Numbered from the stretch's first letter, positions 50,676 through 59,601 are shown. The stretch: 64,000 nt of DNA from Mesorhizobium sp. PAMC28654 (GCF_020616515.1 NZ_CP085135.1:5937001-6001000), one strand, 5' to 3'. Translations and numbers: made by a program. The notes: generated from the letters alone by a model not told the origin.

Positions 50676-51764
50676 TCATGAATGAAGGCGCCCGAGGACG
50701 ATGGCGTCCTGCGAATCCCAGGCGAGCGGTACGGCGTCGCCCATGGCGACGGGTCTGGCGAAGAAGTCGGAATCGTCGATGATCACGGTGAAGTCGTCGA
50801 TGCCGGCGCCGTTGACAGACAGCTTCACCGTGGCGCCGCGATATTCGATGTTGGAGATGACGCCGGTGAAGCCGAGGCCGGGCGAGGGAGCCTCGCCGAT
50901 GCGCACATGGTCGGTGCGGATGGCAATGTCGATCGGCGCGCCCGGCTCCTGGCCTTGCCCGCATGCAGCCAGCGCGCCGCCGCTGTTCACGTCGAAGACG
51001 ACCATGCCGTCTTGGCTGCCCGTGACGCGCCCGGAGATGACATTGTGGTCGCCCATGAAGCGCGCGACGAAGGCCGTGGCCGGCCGCTCGAACACGTCGC
51101 GTGGAGGCGCCGCCTGTTCGATGCGGCCGTCATTCATCACCACGATCAGGTCCGCCAAGGCCATCGCCTCCTCCTGGCTGTGGGTGACGTGGACGAAGGT
51201 GATGCCGAGCGAGGTCTGCAGCTTTTTCAGCTCGGCGCGCATGCGTATCTTCAGGAACGGGTCGAGCGCCGACAGCGGCTCGTCGAGCAGCAGTGCTTCC
51301 GGGTCGGTGATCAGTGCGCGGGCCAGCGCCACGCGCTGCTGCTGGCCGCCGGAAAGCTGCGCGGGACGTCGCGTCGCATAGGCCTCCATCTGCATGAGCT
51401 TCAGCATGTCGAGCGCCTTGGCGCGGCGCTGTTCCTTGTCGACGCCCTTCATCTTCAGGCTGAAGGCGACATTGTCGATGAGGTCGAGATGCGGGAACAG
51501 CGCATAGGACTGGAACATCATCGCCGTGCCGCGCCTGGCCGGCGGCAGGTCGGTGACGACGGTGTTGCCGAGCCGAACATCGCCCGACGAGATGCTTTCG
51601 TGACCGGCGATCATGCGCAACGTCGAGGTCTTGCCGCAGCCGGAGGGGCCGAGCAGGCAGCAATAGGTGCCGGCCGGGATCTTCAGGCTGATGTCCTCGA
51701 CGGCGGTCGTCGTTCCATAGACTTTCGAAACGGACACGATGTCGATCTCGGCGGCTTTGGACAT
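50676..51764 (-). CDS. ABC transporter ATP-binding protein (PotA-like)
   Basis: This 362-residue ATPase has Walker A GPSGCGKTS (39-47), the signature LSGGQQQR (137-144), Walker B LLLDEP (158-163), the H-loop in VTHSQEEA and a C-terminal TOBE-type domain (about 280-360). It is first gene of the leftward operon ATPase, binding protein, PotB-like, PotC-like, racemase. It is intact, but both permeases are broken, so it cannot form a complete importer as sequenced. Confidence 0.93.
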   Translation of the reverse strand: MSKAAEIDIVSVSKVYGTTTAVEDISLKIPAGTYCCLLGPSGCGKTSTLRMIAGHESISSGDVRLGNTVVTDLPPARRGTAMMFQSYALFPHLDLIDNVAFSLKMKGVDKEQRRAKALDMLKLMQMEAYATRRPAQLSGGQQQRVALARALITDPEALLLDEPLSALDPFLKIRMRAELKKLQTSLGITFVHVTHSQEEAMALADLIVVMNDGRIEQAAPPRDVFERPATAFVARFMGDHNVISGRVTGSQDGMVVFDVNSGGALAACGQGQEPGAPIDIAIRTDHVRIGEAPSPGLGFTGVISNIEYRGATVKLSVNGAGIDDFTVIIDDSDFFARPVAMGDAVPLAWDSQDAIVLGRLHS

Positions 51765-52024
51765 TCAGGCTTCCCCGTTTGGTCGCATTAACCAATGCAT
51801 CATGCGTGCCAAACTCGGGGTGGCCGGCCAAGCGTTTGAATTGTCTGAAAAATCAGGATTCTCGACCGCTGCCCATGCTATGGGCTGCTTTGTGCATTGC
51901 ACAAATTATGGGCGATTGCGCGCGATCCGTACGCAAATCGTATGCAATCTTTGGCTTCGTGTCCACTTTGCCTCTCGCGAGGGAAGGACGAGTCGCGTTA
52001 GAAGAGGATGGGAACATCATCGCC

Positions 52025-52738
52025 ATGAACATTGCCGATCAGATCTATTCCGCCGCCGACAGCGCCAACCAGGATCGCGCCCAGGCGATCCGCGACAGTC
52101 TGCGCGACGCCATCGTCGACCGGCGGCTGGCGCCGGGCACCAAGCTGTCGGAAGGCGAGGTCGGCACGCTGTTCGACGTGTCCCGCACCGTCGCCCGGGC
52201 CGCGCTTCAGATGCTGTCCTTCGAAGGGCTGGTGCGCACAGAGCGCAACCGCGGCGCCTTCGTCGCCAACCCGTCGCCCGACGAGGCGCGCCAGGTGTTC
52301 GCGTCACGCCGGCTGATCGAGCCTGGCATTGCGATTGCCGCCTGCGGAAGCATCGGCGCCGCCGACATCGCCGCGTTCCGGGCGCAGCTCGACGAGGAAG
52401 GCCGCTTCATCGCCGAGCGCGGCCCGACCGCGCGGCGTTCCGAAATCAAGGCATCCGGCGATTTCCACCTGCTGCTCGCTTCGGTCGCCGGCAATGCCAT
52501 CCTGCAGCGCTTCATGGAGGAGCTGGTGGCGCGGTCGTCGCTGGTCATCGCGCTCTATGGCCGCTCCGGCGTGTCGAGCTGCGGCCACAGCGAGCATCTG
52601 CGCATGCTGGAGGCGCTGGAGCGCGGCGACGCCGAACTCGCCAGCCGGCTGATGGGCCACCATATCGACCACATCGAGGCCGATCTCGACCTGCGCAAGC
52701 GACCGGGCGTGGCGCTGAAGGACGCACTGGATTTCTAA
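52025..52738 (+). CDS. GntR/FadR-family transcriptional regulator
   Basis: This 237-residue protein has an N-terminal GntR winged helix (about residues 18-80: IRDSLRDAIVDRRLAPGTKLSEGEVGTLFDVSRTVARAAL...RNRGAFV). A C-terminal FCD ligand-binding domain (about 95-225) holds the metal-site residues in DFHLLLASVAGN, GHSEHLRML and MGHHIDHIE. It is divergent from the transporter operon by 260 bases and is its likely repressor, with a catabolic metabolite as inducer. Confidence 0.9.
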   Translation: MNIADQIYSAADSANQDRAQAIRDSLRDAIVDRRLAPGTKLSEGEVGTLFDVSRTVARAALQMLSFEGLVRTERNRGAFVANPSPDEARQVFASRRLIEPGIAIAACGSIGAADIAAFRAQLDEEGRFIAERGPTARRSEIKASGDFHLLLASVAGNAILQRFMEELVARSSLVIALYGRSGVSSCGHSEHLRMLEALERGDAELASRLMGHHIDHIEADLDLRKRPGVALKDALDF

Positions 52739-52820
52739 GGGTGGGGCGACGCTTTGGCGTGTCTGCCGCAGTTTACAGCGGAGCGATTAGAGCAGTTTGT
52801 TCTGCTGACCCGGCCAGGGC

Positions 52821-53510
52821 TCAGAACTTGTAGCTGAAGCCGATCTTGAGGGCGTTTTCCTTCAGATTCACCTCAGTACTGCCGGCGCCGGCCTGCGGTG
52901 TATCGAAGCTCGTGCTGCCAAAGTCGGTATAGCGATAGTCGACATTGGCGATGAAGTGATCGGTGAAGGCGTAGGCAAGGCCCGCACCCACGGTCCATCC
53001 GGCCTTGGTGCCGCTGAAATCGGCTCCGGGGTAAATAGGGCCGGGGAAGGTTTGAATGCCGCCGCCGCTATAATCGATGAATGCCACGCCGCCTGTCACA
53101 TAGGGCAGCAAGCGGTCGAAGAAATATCCGACCTGGCCACGCAGCGACCCGCCATAGTTCAGGGTAACGGATTCACCGCTGGCGGAAAAGTTAAACGGTG
53201 CGCCGTCTTCCTTGTTGAAATAGCTGTAGAGGTCGCCCTCGACACCCAGGACGACGTTGTTGTCGAACTGATAGCGGTATCCGGCCTGGCCGCCCAAGGT
53301 AAATGCGTTGGGGGAGGGTGAGGCTTCATAGCCTCCGGCAAAGTTGGGAAGCGTAATACTGGTATCGACCCAGGAAAATCCGCCCTGGACGCCGACATAG
53401 ACGCCGGACCAGGAAAACGACGGGGCGGCGGCTGCCGGTTCCAGCACATCGGCGGCATAGGCCGTGCCCATTCCGAGCAAGGACATCCCGATAGCCAGTG
53501 CAATGCGCAT
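52821..53510 (-). CDS. Outer-membrane beta-barrel protein (Omp25/31-like)
   Basis: This 229-residue protein has a signal peptide (MRIALAIGMSLLGMGTAYA-AD). An eight-stranded barrel of the rhizobial/Brucella Omp25/31 type follows: FSWSGVYVGVQGGFSW near the N terminus, GVEGDLYSYF, GGSLRGQVGYFFDRLLPYVTGGVAF, WTVGAGLAYAFTDHFIANVDYRYTDFG, and a terminal Phe in GFSYKF for Bam insertion. A structural outer-membrane protein. Confidence 0.92.
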   Translation of the reverse strand: MRIALAIGMSLLGMGTAYAADVLEPAAAAPSFSWSGVYVGVQGGFSWVDTSITLPNFAGGYEASPSPNAFTLGGQAGYRYQFDNNVVLGVEGDLYSYFNKEDGAPFNFSASGESVTLNYGGSLRGQVGYFFDRLLPYVTGGVAFIDYSGGGIQTFPGPIYPGADFSGTKAGWTVGAGLAYAFTDHFIANVDYRYTDFGSTSFDTPQAGAGSTEVNLKENALKIGFSYKF

Positions 53511-53948
53511 CGAATTCAACCCTCAATGGGCCGAGTTTTAGGCTGGTTGCAACGCCAAGTCTGTAACCTATTGGCAACGCGCGGGTAAAAAGGGGGAGGG
53601 ATGTCGTGGGGAGGCGCCAGCACTGACCCCCATCTTCCCGATCGACGGGGCAGAGGAAAAGCGCCTGGCTTTTTGCCGTCAACGCTCGTCCAGCAACGCT
53701 CCTTCCTTTCCCTCCGGAGGGGGGAAAGGTGGCGCTGCGTAGCAGCGACGGATTGGGGGAACCACGTAGCAATCAAGCCTCTGGCCGATCAGTCACGCCA
53801 GTCACGGAAGATGTGTGCATAACGTAGCCGTGAACGGGAGAAGGGGCTATGCCGCAACGCTACGCCGACTGTCCGTCCGCAAGGGCCCCTTTACCCCGCG
53901 TCCTTTCACAGCCAATAACAGCCAGCCAAACAACGCCGGAAGAATCCC
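53511..53948. other. Divergent intergenic region
   Basis: About 440 bases between the porin and amidase genes. A CTTTCCCTCCGGAGGGGGGAAAG palindrome (about 53705-53728) joined to GGTGGCGCTGCGTAGCAGCG is probably another dispersed intergenic repeat. No gene seen. Confidence 0.4.
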
Positions 53949-55994
53949 ATGACCGACCTTCACATCGTCGAGGCGACGATCGCCCAGTTGCGGCGCGCGC
54001 TGGAAGAGGGCACCGTCACCAGCGTCGAGTTGGTCGGGGCATATCTGCGGCGCATTGCTTTCCATGACCGGCATGGCATCGCGCTGAACGCGGTTCCGGT
54101 GCTCAACCCCCGCATGTTCGAGGATGCCGCTGCCTCCGACCTGCGCCGCCAGCAAGGCGCGGTGCTCGGGCCACTGGACGGCATCCCCTATACGGCCAAG
54201 GACAGCTACAAGGTGGCGGGGCTGACGGTGGCCGCCGGCTCGCCGGCGTTCGAACATCTCGTCGCCAATGAGGACGCCTTCACCATCGCGCGATTGCGGG
54301 CCGGCGGCGCGGTGCTGGTCGGGCTGACCAACATGCCGCCGATGGCCAATGGCGGCATGCAGCGCGGCGTCTATGGCCGGGCCGAAAGTCCCTATAATGC
54401 CGATTACCTCACCGCCGCCTTCGCGTCGGGCTCGTCCAACGGCTCGGGCACGGCGACGGCGGCCAGCTTCGCCGCTTTCGGGCTGGGCGAGGAGACATGG
54501 TCGTCGGGCCGCGCGCCGGCTTCCAACAACGCTGTTGTCGCCTACACGCCGTCGCGCGGCGTCATTTCGGTTCGCGGCAACTGGCCGCTGGTGCCGACCA
54601 TGGATGTGGTCGTGCCGCATACGCGCAGCGTCGGCGACATGCTGGAACTGCTCGACGTGATCGTGGCGGATGATGCGGAGACGCGTGGCGATTTCTGGCG
54701 CGCGCAGCCCTGGGTGGCGCTGCCCGTGAGTTCGGCGGTCAGGCCGCCAAGCTATGCCGGGTTGCCACTGGAAGGCGCGCTGAAGGGCAAGCGGCTGGGC
54801 GTGCCGCGCATGTATATCGGTGGGGATGCCGAGGCGACCACGCCGATCGAGACCCGCGCCTCGGTGCTCGATCTGTGGCGGCAGGCGGCGGATGATCTCA
54901 GGCGGCTCGGCGCCGAGGTGGTCGAGGTCGATTTTCCAGTTGTCTCCAATTACGAGCGCGACCGCCCGGGCGCGCAAACCATGGTCGATCGCGGCATCGT
55001 GCCCCTGGATTTCGCCGAGCGGGAAATCTGGGACCTCTGCATTTTCGGCTGGGACGATTTCCTGCGCGCCAACGCCGATCGGAACATCCCTGATCTCGCG
55101 GCGGTCGATGGCCCCAACATCTTCCCGCAGCCGCCGGGCACGCTGCCGGACCGCTACACCGGTGATTTCAGCTTCGCCGACTATGTCGAGCGGGCAAGGC
55201 TCGGCGTGACGCCCGTCGCCGATATCCCGGCGCTGGAAGACGGGCTGAAGGGGCTGGAGGCCACGAGGCGGATAGATTTCGAGGACTGGCTGGACGCGCA
55301 AGGCCTCGATGCCGTGGTGCTGCCGGCCGCCGCCGATGTCGGGCCGGCCGACGCCGATGTCAACGAAGCCTCGGCCGTGCTTGCCTGGCGCAACGGCACC
55401 TGGGTTGCCAACGGCAATCTTGTATGGCGGCATCTGGGCATCCCCACCGTCACCGTACCGATGGGGACGATGGCTGATATCGGCATGCCCGTGGGGCTGA
55501 CTTTTGCCGGCAAGGCCTATGACGACACCGCGCTGCTGTGCCTCGCCGGCGATTACGAGTGCGCCACACACCGCCGCACCAGCCCGCCGCGCACGCCTGA
55601 ACTGGCCGATGATATATTCACGGCGCGGGCGGGCGGCATCGCGAAGGCTGGTACCGTGCCGCCAGCGATCGTGCTGACCGCCGACACGCTTGCCTCGGGC
55701 GACGAGGACGAGATCATCATCACGCTCGACATCGCAGGCGATGCTTCGTCACCGGCCGGCGTGCAGGCGCATGTGAACGGACGGGAGATCGAGTTGCGGC
55801 GCAGCGAAACGCCGCCGGTCGAAACGCCCAAGGGCAGCATCCGCTTCACCGGCGTCGCGCTGGTTCCGGCCGGCGAGCACCGCAGGGTCCACAGCGTCTG
55901 GCGCGGGTCTTATGGCTCGGTCGTTACGGCCGTTGTGCGCACGCAGGATGGGCGCACCGCCGGGGCCTATGTGGTGACCGGCGGGATCGAGTGA
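53949..55994 (+). CDS. Amidase-signature family hydrolase with C-terminal extension
   Basis: This 681-residue protein has an amidase-signature core (about residues 10-545). It shows the Lys of the Ser-cisSer-Lys triad (K84 in YTAKDSYK), the cis-Ser in the Ser/Gly-rich loop FASGSSNGSG (about S162) and the nucleophile probably S186 in GEETWSSGRAPA. The latter departs from the usual G-T-D-T-G-G-S. About 130 extra residues at the C terminus (TVPPAIVLTADTLASGDEDEIIITLD...) look like a beta-sandwich. It likely releases ammonia from an amide in the catabolic region. Confidence 0.88.
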   Translation: MTDLHIVEATIAQLRRALEEGTVTSVELVGAYLRRIAFHDRHGIALNAVPVLNPRMFEDAAASDLRRQQGAVLGPLDGIPYTAKDSYKVAGLTVAAGSPAFEHLVANEDAFTIARLRAGGAVLVGLTNMPPMANGGMQRGVYGRAESPYNADYLTAAFASGSSNGSGTATAASFAAFGLGEETWSSGRAPASNNAVVAYTPSRGVISVRGNWPLVPTMDVVVPHTRSVGDMLELLDVIVADDAETRGDFWRAQPWVALPVSSAVRPPSYAGLPLEGALKGKRLGVPRMYIGGDAEATTPIETRASVLDLWRQAADDLRRLGAEVVEVDFPVVSNYERDRPGAQTMVDRGIVPLDFAEREIWDLCIFGWDDFLRANADRNIPDLAAVDGPNIFPQPPGTLPDRYTGDFSFADYVERARLGVTPVADIPALEDGLKGLEATRRIDFEDWLDAQGLDAVVLPAAADVGPADADVNEASAVLAWRNGTWVANGNLVWRHLGIPTVTVPMGTMADIGMPVGLTFAGKAYDDTALLCLAGDYECATHRRTSPPRTPELADDIFTARAGGIAKAGTVPPAIVLTADTLASGDEDEIIITLDIAGDASSPAGVQAHVNGREIELRRSETPPVETPKGSIRFTGVALVPAGEHRRVHSVWRGSYGSVVTAVVRTQDGRTAGAYVVTGGIE

Positions 55995-56074
55995 CAGACG
56001 AACGCTGATCTGCCAAGTTAACGAGGTCGGGCGTTCGATGCGGTTTTCAAGCAGCGCTCGGGAGGGGTGTGTGT

Positions 56075-56842
56075 GTGCATGCGTACGGGTCAGCTCCGCT
56101 GATTGCGGTTTTGCGTTCGAGATTTCTGCAGGTTCTTGTGGTGTCCGCCGCCGTGGCGGGCATGATCGAGGGCTGCGCCGGTCCTCGCATTATTGAAAGC
56201 GCGGTTCCCATGGCCGTCGAAGCCCGCCCATCCTGCACCGCGCAATGGCTCGCGCATGGCCACACCAACCAGAAAGAGGCACAGGCCTTCGCCAAGAAAT
56301 GCCTGGAGGCGCAAGGCGTGGTGGCCAGGCAGTTCGACGACAAGGCCATCGCCCGCAAGATGACGGCGTTGATCGACGCCGATCATCCGCTGACCGCGCT
56401 TGAGCCGTCCGACATCGGGGAGTTCTGCCCCGGCTATCTCAGGCAGGACCGCGAGGGCCGCGCCGTGTTCTGGCGCACGCTGCTCTCGGCCCTGGTCCAC
56501 GCGGAATCGGTCAACAACAGCGCGGCGGCGTTCTGGGAAGAAGACCAGGACCAGTACTCCATCGGTCTCATGCAGCTCTCGCTGGCCGACGAGCCCAGAT
56601 ACAAATGCGGCTTCAAGTCGGAGGCCGAGATCACCGATCCCGACAGGAACCTTGCCTGCGGCATCAAGGTCGTGACCATGCTGGTCGGCAAGGACGGGGT
56701 AATCGGCGGCGGCGTTGGTCACGAGATGAAGGGTGCGGCTGCCTACTGGCAGAATCTGCGGCAGCCCCTGCCGGTGCGGGCCCAGTTGATCAAGGCCACG
56801 AGAGCGGTCGCCATGTGCAAGGGCGACGGGCGAACCTCGTAG
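56075..56842 (+). CDS. Lytic transglycosylase-like (SLT fold) exported protein
   Basis: This is about 255 residues. GGAGGGG precedes a run of GTG codons and the exact start (56069 or 56075) is unsure. The N terminus is hydrophobic (VLVVSAAVAGMIEGCAG), perhaps a lipoprotein signal with Cys in G-C-A. The catalytic SLT-like region is ALVHAESVNNSAAAFWEEDQDQYSIGLMQLS, with Glu in HAES as the likely acid. It would trim peptidoglycan. The extra cysteines are unusual for this fold. Confidence 0.75.
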   Translation: MHAYGSAPLIAVLRSRFLQVLVVSAAVAGMIEGCAGPRIIESAVPMAVEARPSCTAQWLAHGHTNQKEAQAFAKKCLEAQGVVARQFDDKAIARKMTALIDADHPLTALEPSDIGEFCPGYLRQDREGRAVFWRTLLSALVHAESVNNSAAAFWEEDQDQYSIGLMQLSLADEPRYKCGFKSEAEITDPDRNLACGIKVVTMLVGKDGVIGGGVGHEMKGAAAYWQNLRQPLPVRAQLIKATRAVAMCKGDGRTS

Positions 56843-56872
56843 GCAGGCTAGAGACGCTGGCGCCCCACAACC

Positions 56873-57181
56873 TCAAGGGCTGTCGCAACTATCGCTCATC
56901 GCCTTGCGCCACGGCCCGCCCTTGCGGTCTCTGCGGGCAAACCATCCAGGCGGCAGGTCGCTGATCTGTAGCAGCGACTTGTCTATCGCGATGACCTCTT
57001 CAAGGCCGACAAGCATGGCCTCCTTCATCTCGAAACCGGCTTCCCAATTGAGGAATTGCCATGCTCCGTCATCCTCGTCGTGCACCACATAGTCGACAGA
57101 ATGTTCGCCGCTCATGATCAGGCGTGTCGTGATGACCGCGAGATTGCGAGGGTCGTCGAAGGGCCAGTTGTCGTTGGTCAT
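56873..57181 (-). CDS. DUF2185/Imm33-like protein
   Basis: This 102-residue protein starts at 57181, overlapping the upstream gene by four bases. The sequence AVITTRLIMSGEHSVDYVVHDEDDGAWQFLN ... DKSLLQISDLPPGWFARRDRKGGPW follows the DUF2185/Imm33-type immunity pattern (V-x-H-D-x-D-D-G-x-W-Q-F, D-L-P-x-G-x-x-A-x-R). Such proteins usually neutralise secreted toxins or sit in polymorphic-toxin loci; no toxin is visible nearby. Confidence 0.7.
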   Translation of the reverse strand: MTNDNWPFDDPRNLAVITTRLIMSGEHSVDYVVHDEDDGAWQFLNWEAGFEMKEAMLVGLEEVIAIDKSLLQISDLPPGWFARRDRKGGPWRKAMSDSCDSP

Positions 57182-57588
57182 GACGGCAGCGAGGCCAGCC
57201 ATGCTTCCCAGAATTCCTGATGCATGTGGACGAAGACAGGGATGATATCGGGGCCTTCGTCAAATATGTCGACCAGATCCGTCTTTTGGGGGATCTGTCC
57301 CATCCGCACTTTGCAAGCCATCAATCCTAGGCTCATCTTGATGGTGGTTTCTTCCGGATAGACATTTGCGCTCGCGCCGTAACAAAAGGGCAGCAGGCCA
57401 TCGACTTCGAGGTGCTGACGTATCTGGAACAAGGCTTCGAAAAAGTCCTCCTCCTCGGCCTCGACCATCTTGCCTCGATAGCTGCAGGTCAAGCTGCAAC
57501 TGGTGCCTTTGCGGTCAAGTGTAAATACTGCCTGCTCATCCCCGCCGGTGCCTCCGCCAACAAGGAACACACTACGCTGTTCTGCCAT
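57178..57588 (-). CDS. Hypothetical protein coupled to an Imm33-like gene
   Basis: This 136-residue cytoplasmic protein has an acidic helix-strand composition (MVEAEEEDFFEALFQIRQHLEVDGLLPFCYGASANVYP, IFDEGPDIIPVFVHMHQEFWEAWLA). It resembles small immunity-type domains in length and character, but I cannot place it. ATGA overlap with the downstream Imm33-like gene shows co-expression. Confidence 0.65.
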   Translation of the reverse strand: MAEQRSVFLVGGGTGGDEQAVFTLDRKGTSCSLTCSYRGKMVEAEEEDFFEALFQIRQHLEVDGLLPFCYGASANVYPEETTIKMSLGLMACKVRMGQIPQKTDLVDIFDEGPDIIPVFVHMHQEFWEAWLASLPS

Positions 57589-57696
57589 TCTCCCCCCCCC
57601 TTGGCCTCATCCGGAGCATAGCTCGAAAAAGTCGAATTTTCCAATGGTCGGCTACTTTGTCGATGCTCTTCTCGATAGCCATTGTCCTTGATGTAG

Positions 57697-57885
57697 ATGG
57701 ACTTTTGCGTCGCCGCCACCGTCAAAGGCGCGATGGCGAGAGGGCTCGGCGTCACCGTGGTCGAGGACGCGCATTCGACGCTGGACAGCGGCGGCGAGAC
57801 GGCAGGCGAGATCATCGCCCGACACAATGCCGAGTTCGCAGGGGGCGTGACGCTGGTGACGACGGAGGAGTTGGTCGGCGGGTGA
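57697..57885 (+). pseudogene. C-terminal fragment of an isochorismatase-family hydrolase
   Basis: About 62 codons encode FCVAATVKGAMARGLGVTVVEDAHSTLD...IIARHNAEFAGGVTLVTTEELVG. This is the final third of a cysteine-hydrolase (isochorismatase/ureidoacrylate or carbamoylase-like) domain including the catalytic-Cys segment C-V-x-x-T. The N-terminal two thirds, with the catalytic Asp and Lys, are absent. It is probably a remnant of the catabolic cluster. Confidence 0.75.
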
Positions 57886-57940
57886 GGGCGCGTCGGGTTT
57901 GATCCGGGGAGCTTCGGCGGAAGCACTTTCCTTCGAGCGT

Positions 57941-58054
57941 CGCGCTGCCCCTCATCCGCCTGCCGGCGTTCGTCATTCGAAAAGCCAAGCAATTGGCTTT
58001 TCGTCCGCAAGCGGACCATTCCTCAACTCCCCGTATAGGGACGGGGAGAAGGGG
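57941..58054. repeat. RIME-like repeat with an embedded hairpin module (type A, copy 7)
   Basis: GCGCTGCCCCTCATCCGCC and the CTCCCCGTATAGGGACGGGGAG hairpin are separated by the GAAAAGCCAA-gcaa-TTGGCTTTTC insert, as in copy 5. Confidence 0.8.
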
Positions 58055-58119
58055 AGCTTGCAGCGACCTAGGCGCCCTTCTTGCAACGTTGGTAATTGGC
58101 AAAACCATCAACGACAGCG

Positions 58120-58182
58120 TCTTTCTCCCCGTCACTATACGGGGAGAAATGCCCGGCAGGGCAATGAGGGGCGGCGCCAGCG
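58120..58182. repeat. RIME-like intergenic repeat (type A, copy 8)
   Basis: The hairpin TTTCTCCCCG/CGGGGAGAAA is joined to GCCCGGCAGGGCAATGAGGGG. It is head-to-head with copy 7. Confidence 0.8.
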
Positions 58183-58392
58183 TTGGACGGGATTTCTCCG
58201 CCCAGGAATCATAAAGGCGGTGCTAGTCGCTCTCCCGTCCTGATTCATTGTTCTCCCGCATCCTGCTGTTTTGCATGATGTTTTCGGCTCCGGTGTCAGC
58301 CCATCGTGAAAACACTTTCACCTTTCCCATGTTGACCCTCGGCGGGCGCGCATGGTCTAGCCTTCGGCAACGACCCTGATGATGGTGATGCC

Positions 58393-59601
58393 GTGACCGC
58401 CCAGACCGCCCAACACACCCGTTTTACAAACGCCAGGCTAGCCGATGGCGCGCTGGTTGACCTCACCGTCGCCGATGGCCGCTTCAGCGCCATCACGCCG
58501 GCGGGCGACGGTGCGCCCGCCATCGAGACCATCGACCTCGGCGGACAACTCACGGTGCCCGGCTTCGTCGAGGGTCACATCCATCTGGACACCTCGTTCT
58601 ATGGTGACGCCTGGCGGCCGCATCTTCCCTGCACCGGCGGTTTCGACGTGCGCGAGCGCGTGGCGTTCCAGGCGCGCAACCTCACGGCTGCCGCACCCAT
58701 CGCTGTGCGGGCCAAGAACCAGCTGGAGCTGTGCGTCGCCCATGGCAGCCTTTCGATGCGCAGCCACGTCATGGTCGACGGCTCGGTCGGGCTGAAGCAT
58801 CTGGAGACGATCCTTGCGGTGCGCGAGGCGCACCGCGACCTCATCGACATCCAGCTCGTCGCCTTCCCGCAAAGCGGCATCCTGTCGTTACTCGGCACGG
58901 CGGAGTTCCTGGAGGAGGCGGTGAAGCTCGGCTGCGACCTGATCGGCGGGCTCGACCCCGCGAGCTTCGACCGCGACGTGAAGGGGCATCTCGACGTGGT
59001 GTTCGGCCTGGCGCAAAAGCACGGCGTCGGCGTCGACATCCACCTGCACGATGGCGGCACGCTCGGGCTGTTCGAGATCGAGGAGATCGCCGCGCGGACA
59101 AAGGCATTGGGCATGCAGGGCCATGTCACCGTCAGCCACGCCTATGCGCTGGGCGAGTTTTCCGGCGATGCGCTGAAGAAGGCCGGCGACATGCTGGCGG
59201 CGGCAGGCGTCGCGATCATGACCAACGCGCCGGGCAACCACGCCTTTCCGCCGGTCGCGGCACTCAGGCAGGCCGGCGTCACCGTGTTCGGCGGTTCCGA
59301 CAACATCCGCGATTCCTGGTGGCCCTATGGCGATGGCGACATGCTGAGCCGCGCCAACATGATCGGCTACCGCTCCGGCTTCTACGAGGACCACGAGCTG
59401 GAAGCGGCCTTTGACGTGGTCACCTATGCCGGCGCCAGGGCGTTGCGACTGGACAATTACGGCATCGGGGTCGGCGCCAGCGCCGACTTCGTGACGCTTG
59501 GGGCGGAGCATGTGCCCGAGGCGGTGGTGGCGGTGCCCAAGGCGCGGACAGTCTATCGCCGGGGCAGGGCGGTGGCGAAGGATGGGAAGCTGCTGGCGTG
59601 A
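58393..59601 (+). CDS. Amidohydrolase, cytosine-deaminase-like
   Basis: This 402-residue enzyme has a metal-dependent TIM-barrel hydrolase fold. HIHLD (H62, H64) gives the first metal ligands, VDIHLHDGG the third, HVTVSHAYAL the fourth, and GSDNIRDSW the catalytic Asp. The sequence VEGHIHLDTSFYGDAW is close to the cytosine deaminase/atrazine-type CodA group. It starts at GTG 58393. It probably deaminates or hydrolyses a cyclic amide or cytosine-like compound, fitting the region's racemase, amidase and transporter. Confidence 0.9.
   Translation: MTAQTAQHTRFTNARLADGALVDLTVADGRFSAITPAGDGAPAIETIDLGGQLTVPGFVEGHIHLDTSFYGDAWRPHLPCTGGFDVRERVAFQARNLTAAAPIAVRAKNQLELCVAHGSLSMRSHVMVDGSVGLKHLETILAVREAHRDLIDIQLVAFPQSGILSLLGTAEFLEEAVKLGCDLIGGLDPASFDRDVKGHLDVVFGLAQKHGVGVDIHLHDGGTLGLFEIEEIAARTKALGMQGHVTVSHAYALGEFSGDALKKAGDMLAAAGVAIMTNAPGNHAFPPVAALRQAGVTVFGGSDNIRDSWWPYGDGDMLSRANMIGYRSGFYEDHELEAAFDVVTYAGARALRLDNYGIGVGASADFVTLGAEHVPEAVVAVPKARTVYRRGRAVAKDGKLLA

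Larger units (their letters stand above)
57886..58392. other. Gap filled by two type A repeats
   Basis: Repeats occupy 57941-58054 and 58120-58182. The remaining 58190-58392 has no gene and contains the leader of the amidohydrolase gene. Confidence 0.5.

Noticed and set aside
53847-55571. 574-residue leftward open frame opposite the amidase gene
   Set aside because: Antisense shadow with His/Arg-rich repeats and no recognisable domain.
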